A DNA stretch of 64,000 nt from contig JAVBVS010000009.1 in NCBI GenBank assembly GCA_036677805.1, forward strand, positions 186,001 through 250,000, in the 5' to 3' direction. Positions 58,714-64,000 of the stretch are shown piece after piece. Every line of letters starts with the position of its first letter. Positions within the stretch are counted from its first letter, which is position 1. A program made the translations under genes and the position numbers. The notes under the pieces were generated by a model. The model was not told the DNA's origin. It ran no database searches and saw only the letters and a list, made by a program, of their open reading frames with translations. The stretch comes from SIG78 sp036677805. Lineage in GTDB: Bacteria; Verrucomicrobiota; Lentisphaeria; Victivallales; Victivallaceae.

Positions 58714-59528
58714 AACGTCACCGTTTCGCCGACAGAAGGGGTCAGGATATTGCATTCCGGCAACTGGTCGCGGAGAAATGCGACGGCTTCGTCGCCGGTA
58801 CAGTGGAGTAAAACTAGCTGCCGCACGGCGTGATGCTTCAGATAATCGGCGGTCTGGCGCAGCCGGGGTTCGCCGGCGTGGAGCAGATGGAGCCCGCCGA
58901 CGACGGCATGGATCGGAATTTCGGGATGCGTTTGCAGGCAATACTCCATGGTATTGATCACTCCGGCATGACAGCAGCCCGAAATCAGGATGCCTTCGGC
59001 CAGCAGCAGCGCCTGTTCGTCGGCGATGCTGTCCGGCACGGTCCCGGCCATATTCAGGTAAAAGCGGCCGCCGCAATCCTCGCCCGAAATTCGCGGAATC
59101 GGTCCGGTCAGAAACATTCCGGCGGCGATTTCCGTAAATCTGTCGATCTCCCGGCGGCGGGGATGGGCAAACAATGCCCGGCGCGCCGCTTCCGGCATCG
59201 CGATGCTGCGCATCGGCAGATCGTCGCGCAGACTGTGGTGCGAAGCGTCGATTCCGACACCGTAAAAAACCGTCGCTTGCGGCATTCGGGGCAGCAATGC
59301 TTCCAGTCCGGTGGTATGATCGTAGTGACCGTGGGAGAGGATGAGCCTGTCGAGTTGCGCCGGATCAATGCCGAGCCGGTGCAGATTTTCCGTCAGCGCG
59401 GCGCCGGAGCCGACGTCGAACAGAATTCGTTCCGCTCCATATTCCAGCAGCAGCGACAGGCCGAATTCTCCGAGCAGGGGTGCTGCCGCCCGGATGTCGA
59501 CCACAACCGTGATTCTGACCGCAGTCAT
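58710..59528 (-). CDS. Metallo-beta-lactamase-fold hydrolase
   Basis: A 272-residue MBL-fold protein. The metal motif is LILSHGHYDHTTGLEALLP, and later ISGCCHAGVINTMEY and HAVVGGLHLLHAG carry the further ligands. The sequence resembles the group that includes the archaeal dihydropterin-ribosylaminobenzene 5'-phosphate synthase-like enzymes, whose bacterial members are mostly uncharacterised. Start at 59528 is preferred because GGAAGG is nine bases upstream; ATG 59537 touches that site. First gene of a two-gene unit with the sigma-54 activator, with a sigma-70 promoter and an 8-2-8 palindrome in front. It may act on a small molecule that signals to the activator; this is a guess. Confidence 0.82.
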   Translation of the reverse strand: MTAVRITVVVDIRAAAPLLGEFGLSLLLEYGAERILFDVGSGAALTENLHRLGIDPAQLDRLILSHGHYDHTTGLEALLPRMPQATVFYGVGIDASHHSLRDDLPMRSIAMPEAARRALFAHPRRREIDRFTEIAAGMFLTGPIPRISGEDCGGRFYLNMAGTVPDSIADEQALLLAEGILISGCCHAGVINTMEYCLQTHPEIPIHAVVGGLHLLHAGEPRLRQTADYLKHHAVRQLVLLHCTGDEAVAFLRDQLPECNILTPSVGETVTL

Positions 59529-59562
59529 TGCTTCCATCCTTCCATAAAATCAGGCATGGGAG

Positions 59563-59591
59563 AATATACCGCATGTGTCGCAAAATTGCAA
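59563..59591 (-). promoter_or_regulatory. Sigma-70 promoter of the metallo-hydrolase/activator unit
   Basis: On the minus strand TTGCAA (59591-59586), 17-bp spacer, TATATT (59568-59563). The palindrome at 59576-59593 covers the -35 box and part of the spacer, which fits repression by the bound activator. Confidence 0.6.
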
Positions 59592-59593
59592 CT
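59576..59593. promoter_or_regulatory. Third 8-2-8 palindrome
   Basis: TGTCGCAA-AA-TTGCAACT, the same layout as the two sites upstream of the Orp/Mrp operon. Likely a site for the same activator at its own promoter. Confidence 0.6.
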
Positions 59594-59615
59594 GTAGAAA
59601 AACAGTTTCAAACGT

Positions 59616-59644
59616 TGCCGCGAAGGCGTTGCAACTTCGCGGCA
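59616..59644. repeat. Perfect 10-bp inverted repeat
   Basis: TGCCGCGAAG (59616-59625) and CTTCGCGGCA (59635-59644) with loop GCGTTGCAA. No T-run on either strand. It may end the MFS/small ORF transcript on the minus strand. Confidence 0.55.
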
Positions 59645-59676
59645 GAGGTTTCGGAACCGGCGCACGGCGCGACGGC

Positions 59677-59814
59677 TTATTGTGCCGAGGCCGGCAGGCC
59701 GGGAAACGCCGGAGACCAGAGTCGGGCTTGCGCCAGGGATTCCGGAGATGCGGGATCGAGCGCAAAAACGATATAGCCGTTTTGATAACGGTCGATCGTC
59801 ACGATAACGGTCAA
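59677..59814 (-). CDS. Possible small protein of 45 residues
   Basis: A TTG at 59814 has GGGAG six bases upstream, and the frame gives MTVIVTIDRYQNGYIVFALD followed by a Pro/Ala-rich end, stopping at 59677. The N-terminal part looks like a real beta strand-turn-strand. It lies 29 nt after the MFS transporter stop. I know no homologue; it could also be the remnant of a longer gene. The flanking 59529-59676 holds the promoter and palindromes listed, nothing else. Confidence 0.4.
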   Translation of the reverse strand: MTVIVTIDRYQNGYIVFALDPASPESLAQARLWSPAFPGLPASAQ

Positions 59815-59843
59815 CGCATTCTCCCGATGAGTTTCCGGTTGTT

Positions 59844-61067
59844 TCAACGCGTTTTACGATGGGCGCCCGGGGCGGGAATGGTCAGGGCGAAGGCGCCGTT
59901 GGCGAGCGCCATAATCGCGGCAAAGCTGAACAGCACGCCGACGCCGAACTTTTGCCAGATCAACCCGCCGACCAGCGCGGCAATGATGCTGATCAAGTGG
60001 TTGATTGAGATGCCGGTGGTCAGCGACGCCGTGGTTTCTTCCCGGGTGTCGGAAATTTCGCGGGCATAAACATTGTTTGCCATCGCGATAGTGCTGATCA
60101 CCGCATCGAGCAGATAGTTCACGCAGACGGCGTAATAGGCGATATTGCGGGTGAAGAGCGAATCGGCATACCCGTACAGTATACAAACGAAAAACAATAC
60201 CACGGTGTTGTAAAAAATGATGCTTTTGTAACCGATCCGGTCCATCATCCGGCCAATCAGCGGCGCACAGAAGATATTAAGCAAAGCTGCAACGCCGACC
60301 AGCATCGCCATTCCGGTAGTGGTCATGTGATAATTGAGAATCAACACATAAGGCGCGAAGGTGAGGAATATCTGCTTGCGGGCGCCGCTGAAAAGCTCCA
60401 ATGCGTAATATTTGTGGTATTTGGGATGATAGTGCAGGCGGGGCCGCCTGATGGCGTCGCCTTCTCCGGCCGGGGCCAGCAGGATGGTGGCGACGCTGAC
60501 GATCAGGAGCAGAACGATTCCGCCCCAGACAAAGTTGTAAAGCAGAATCGGATTGGCAACCTGAAAATATCGGGTCCCGCAGTAAAAGACCGCCGCCGCG
60601 ATCAGGCTGCCGACTACGCTGCCGGCATTCATCGATCCCGTGACCAGACCGAGCGAGCGTCCGAGCTTGCCATGGCGGGCGATGCGCATGGCGATGGAGC
60701 TGCGCACCGGCATCAGAATATGTTCGCCGGTACTCCAGACCATGACCAGCGCGGTAATCAGGATTTTATCGGCGGAGAGCATCAGTCCGGCGACCCCGGC
60801 CATGGAAATCAAGGTGCCGATCTTCAGGATTTTCCAATCCGTAAAACGATGCATCGCGGCGATGATGAAAACCAGCAGCAGCCCCGGCATTTCGCGGAAA
60901 AATTCCAATACCCCCCGCTCGAATTCATTGATATGACGGACATCGGCAAGATAATTGTTGAGCACGGCGGTGAAGCACCCGGCGGCCACGCCCCAGATCA
61001 GGATGCTGGCGAAAAATTGCCTGCCGCCGGAATGGGGCCGGAACAAATGGGACAGGCGGCGGAACAT
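59844..61067 (-). CDS. MFS transporter
   Basis: A 407-residue major facilitator with about 11-12 membrane helices, starting LRPHSGGRQFFASILIWGVAAG-like after a short basic N-terminus. Short cytoplasmic loops include RIARHGKLGRSLGLVTGS and RMMDRIGYKSI, which correspond to the conserved loop 2-3/8-9 motifs. No substrate can be named. ATG 61067 has GGAG eight bases upstream; the frame is open 26 codons further without a helix. The gene lies between secA and the small ORF. Confidence 0.82.
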   Translation of the reverse strand: MFRRLSHLFRPHSGGRQFFASILIWGVAAGCFTAVLNNYLADVRHINEFERGVLEFFREMPGLLLVFIIAAMHRFTDWKILKIGTLISMAGVAGLMLSADKILITALVMVWSTGEHILMPVRSSIAMRIARHGKLGRSLGLVTGSMNAGSVVGSLIAAAVFYCGTRYFQVANPILLYNFVWGGIVLLLIVSVATILLAPAGEGDAIRRPRLHYHPKYHKYYALELFSGARKQIFLTFAPYVLILNYHMTTTGMAMLVGVAALLNIFCAPLIGRMMDRIGYKSIIFYNTVVLFFVCILYGYADSLFTRNIAYYAVCVNYLLDAVISTIAMANNVYAREISDTREETTASLTTGISINHLISIIAALVGGLIWQKFGVGVLFSFAAIMALANGAFALTIPAPGAHRKTR

Positions 61068-61218
61068 CGGAAAACTCCGGTTAAAAAGAACAGTTCCATT
61101 GCCATGCCTTTCGGCCGCTCTCGGGAGAGAACGGAGAAAATTCATGACGGCTCAAAAAATCCATTTAATATACATCGCAAGCCGTCGGAATACAAGAATT
61201 TCTCCGGTCTTGCCCGTG

Positions 61219-61254
61219 AAAAATCACCCGGATCGGAGTCCCGATTCGGGTGAT
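61219..61254 (-). terminator. Rho-independent terminator of secA
   Basis: ATCACCCG (61223-61230) pairs with CGGGTGAT (61247-61254), extended inward by ATCGG/CCGAT. On the minus strand TTTTT follows the stem. It lies 30 nt after the secA stop at 61284. Confidence 0.85.
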
Positions 61255-61283
61255 GGCGAATCTTGACCGCCGCTGGTGCAAAT

Positions 61284-64000
61284 TTATGAATGGCGGCCGA
61301 AAATCCGGGTTTTGCGACGGGCATAGCCGGACACCGTTCCAGCGGGCATCGCATTTTCATTTCCGCTCCGGAACAGCGCCGCCACTACGGCGCCGGCAAT
61401 CCGGTCCATCAGCTGTTCGAACAGAACATAAGCTTCTTTCTTGTATTCGACCAGCGGGTCGCGCTCGCCGTAGGAGACCAGATAGATATCGTTGACCAGC
61501 TGCTCCATCATGTTCAAATGCAGAATCCACTCCCGTTCGATGGCTTCAAGCAGAAGGAAGCGCAGCGGCATTGCGCCGTCCCCGGCTTCGGACATTTCCT
61601 CGACGGCTTGGCGCATTTGCTTCAGAACCGCGGACGCGTTTCCGCTCCGTCCCGACCGGCACTGGTCGGCAGGGACGACGAGGCCGGTTTCTTTCCGGAC
61701 AATCTCGACCAGCCGGTCCGCCGCCGAAGCATATTCATCCTGCAGCAGCATTGCCGTCCGCTCCCAGGCTTCCGTCTGATGCGCCAGCAAGTCATCCCGA
61801 ACCTCTTTTTCCCGGCCGTCGATGATTTCACGCCGCATGGCGTAAACGACCGTCCGGTGGCGATTCATGACATCGTCGTAATCGAGGGTGCGCTTGCGGA
61901 TGGCGTAATGATGGATTTCCAATTTCTTCTGGGCGTTCTCAATGATTTTGTCCAGGCCTTTTCCGGCCAGACACGGTTCTTCGGAAGCGGCGAACAGCTT
62001 CACCGCGTTTTCCGGGCCGTACAGACGCATGAACTCATCTTCCAGCGCGACATAAACTGTGATTCGCCGGGGTCTCCCTGCCGGGCGCAGCGCCCCTGAA
62101 GCTGAAGGTCGATCCGGCGGGCATCGTGCCGGGAACTGCCGATGACCAGAAGGCCGCCCCGTTCCGCCACTCCGGGAGCCAGCTTGATATCCGTGCCGCG
62201 GCCGGCCATATTGGTGGCGACGGAGATCTGGCCGAGTTCGCCGGCATGGGCGATGATTTCCGCTTCCTGAAGATTCTGCTTGGCATTCAGTACGCGGTGC
62301 GGAATTTTTTTGCGCTGCAGAATCCGGCTCAACATCTCGGAATCCTCCACCGAGGGTGTGCCGAGGAGCACCGGCTGACCGGTCTGCCGTCGCCGCTCGA
62401 CTTCATCCGCGATCGCCTGAAATTTTTCCCGCCGGGTCCGGAACACCAGATCGTGATGGAGAAGCCGCCGTACCGGGCGATGGGTCGGGATTTTCGTCAC
62501 TTCCAGCTTGTAAATCTGGTAGAATTCGCCCGCTTCGGTCGACGCGGTCCCGGTCATGCCGGCCAGTTTGCGATACAAGCGGAAATAATTCTGCTGCGTA
62601 ATCGAAGCGTAGGTGATGTTTTCCGGTTCGATCCGCACATTTTCCTTGGCTTCGAGCGCCTGATGCAAACCGTCGTTGAAGCGGCGTCCCGGCAGCGCCC
62701 GCCCGGTGTGTTCGTCAACGATCAGAATTTTGCCGTCATCGATGACATAGTGGACGTCCTTATCGAACAGACAGTAGGCCTGCATCAGCTGCATGAAGTC
62801 ATGGATCGATTCCAGCTGGAGCCGGAGCCGGTTCCGGACCGCCGCGATTTCAGCCGCCTGCCGCTCCGGCGGCAATGACGTATCCGCCCGGATATTGCCG
62901 ATGGTTTTTTCATGATCGGGAAGAACGAAAAAATCCGGATCGCCCGGCGCCAGAAGTTCATAGCCTCTGGCGGTCATTTCGACCTGGCGGTGTTTTTCAT
63001 CAACCACATAAAAGAGACGGGATTTCAATGCGGTCAACTCGTTCGCCGAGGTCGAATTGTGCATCCGGTCGTCATAAGCGTTGAGTTTTTCGCGCAGACC
63101 GGAATCCTCCAGCATTTTTTCCAGCGGCCGGAAGCCGGGCGTCGCCAGTCGGATCTGCAAGAGCAGCTCCAATCCGCTGCGCGAATCCGGATGATCGCGC
63201 AGTTCGGCGGCCGCCTGCTGAAACAGGCGCGCCGACAGGGTCTGCTGGGCATCCACCAGTTTCTGCACCATCGGCTTGAAGCGGTCGAACTGATTGAACG
63301 GAATCTCCTGCTCTCCGGCGATAATCAGGGGAGTCCTCGCTTCGTCGATCAGCACGCTGTCGATTTCATCGATGATGGCAAAGTCGAGTTCCCGCTGGAC
63401 CATTTCTTCCCGCGCCGTTGCCATGCCGTTATCGCGCAGATAATCGAATCCGAATTCGCTGTTGACGCCATAGGTGATATCGCAAAGATAGGCTTCACGG
63501 CGTTCTTCCGGCGATTGTCCGGTCTGGATGCAGCCGACGGTCAGGCCGAGAAAGCGGAAAATGCAGCCGATCCACTCGGAATCCCGCCGGGCCAGATAGT
63601 CATTGACCGTAACCAGATGCGCGCCCCGGCCGCCCAGCGCATTCAAATACAACGGCATGGCGGCGGCGAGGGTTTTGCCTTCGCCGGTCGCCATTTCGGC
63701 GATCCCGTTCCGGTGCAGGACGATTCCCGCAAGAATCTGTTCGTCGAACGGAATCATATCCCACGGCGTTGCAATTCCGCAAACGTCAAGCGTAGTGCCG
63801 CACAGTCTGCGGCAGGCGTTTTTTACTACCGCGAATGCCTCCACCAGCAGATGGTCGAGGTTTTCTCCCGCGGCCAGCCGCTGGCGGAATTCGGTCGTTT
63901 TGGTTTGCAGTTCGGCATCCGGCAGCGTTTGCAGCTGCAATTCGGTTTCATTGATCCGGCGGACCGTCGAACGCAGCCGGAGCAGTCTGCGTTCGGAAGC
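61284..64000 (-). pseudogene. secA: Protein translocase ATPase SecA, with one apparent frameshift; 5' end beyond the window
   Basis: SecA drives protein export through SecYEG. The frame is open to the window edge, where RRLLRLRSTVRRINETEL is the usual SecA start, so the first codons lie outside. NBD1 shows IAEMATGEGKTLAAAMPLYLN (Walker A), VTVNDYLARRDSEWIG and FAIIDEIDSVLIDEARTPL (Walker B); GRALPGRRFNDGLHQALEAKE and MTGTASTEAGEFY follow. NBD2 has VATNMAGRGTDIKLAPGV and RCARQGDPGESQF. At that point a T is missing from a TTTT run near 62055, and the reading frame continues one base off as VALEDEFMRLYGPENAVKLF, then the helical wing and scaffold (61284-62030). The C-terminal zinc motif is absent. 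SecA is essential, so a sequence error or a second secA elsewhere should be considered. Confidence 0.9.

Noticed and set aside
1..64000. CRISPR arrays, tRNA or rRNA genes, insertion sequences, prophage
   Set aside because: No regularly spaced repeats, no cloverleaf candidates in the gaps, no transposase, integrase or structural phage genes were seen.

Overview
The window looks like chromosomal DNA from a strictly anaerobic Gram-negative bacterium of the PVC superphylum, most likely Lentisphaerota (Victivallales-like). The basis is the two pseudopilins with the [24 protein letters not shown] signature region and an H-x-DG tail, SecA with PVC-type features (WDMIPFDEQ), many secreted CBM9/LamG-type glycan proteins, an L-rhamnose pathway, a class I-type hybrid cluster protein, and an Orp/Mrp iron-sulfur ATPase cluster typical of anaerobes. 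GmhB, an RND pump and a lipoprotein phosphatase point to an outer membrane. No rRNA, tRNA, CRISPR array, IS element or phage gene was recognised.

Layout: 1-4.6 kb: 3' part of an ADP-ribosylglycohydrolase-like gene, a pseudopilin and a secreted LamG/glycosidase-like protein. 4.6-8 kb (-): leuC-leuD, an SGNH hydrolase, then a second, partial copy of the leuD 3' end. 8-14.4 kb: YghZ-type aldo/keto reductase, DUF3999-like membrane protein, leuA, larB, gmhB, lepB. 14.5-25.4 kb (-): a seven-gene operon headed by a GntR/LacI-type regulator, with two CBM9-glycosidase plus LamG pairs, a glycosidase-like protein and a pseudopilin. 25.6-31 kb (-): a tightly overlapping operon of two deacetylases, a fucose/arabinose-type isomerase, an SGNH hydrolase, an M24-fold protein and an ASRT-family protein. 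31.2-36.2 kb: RND adaptor and permease (permease frameshifted), divergent from marR, with two matching palindromic operators. 36.4-41.5 kb: DUF2062, psd, pssA, sugar-nucleotide epimerase, alkaline phosphatase, alpha/beta hydrolase. 41.7-47.5 kb: rhamnose operon rhaA, aldolase-dehydrogenase fusion, PHP protein, rhaB. 47.6-50.3 kb (-): ceramidase-like and sialidase-like genes. 50.5-53.5 kb: tetR-ferredoxin-hcp. 53.5-59.5 kb (-): three NifX/Orp-like proteins and three Mrp/MinD-type ATPases behind a sigma-54 promoter, preceded by a metallo-hydrolase and a PAS sigma-54 activator. 59.7-64 kb (-): a possible small ORF, an MFS transporter and a frameshifted secA that runs off the window.

How it fits together: most of the window serves catabolism of modified plant or host sugars (rhamnose, deacetylation and isomerisation, secreted glycan-binding proteins), leucine synthesis, phospholipid synthesis, and anaerobic redox/nitrosative defence. 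The most system-like units are the sigma-54-controlled Orp/Mrp cluster with repeated 8-2-8 palindromes, and the deacetylase-isomerase-ASRT operon. Two conserved genes (RND permease, secA) each carry one apparent single-base deletion; whether these are real or sequence errors cannot be told from the sequence alone.
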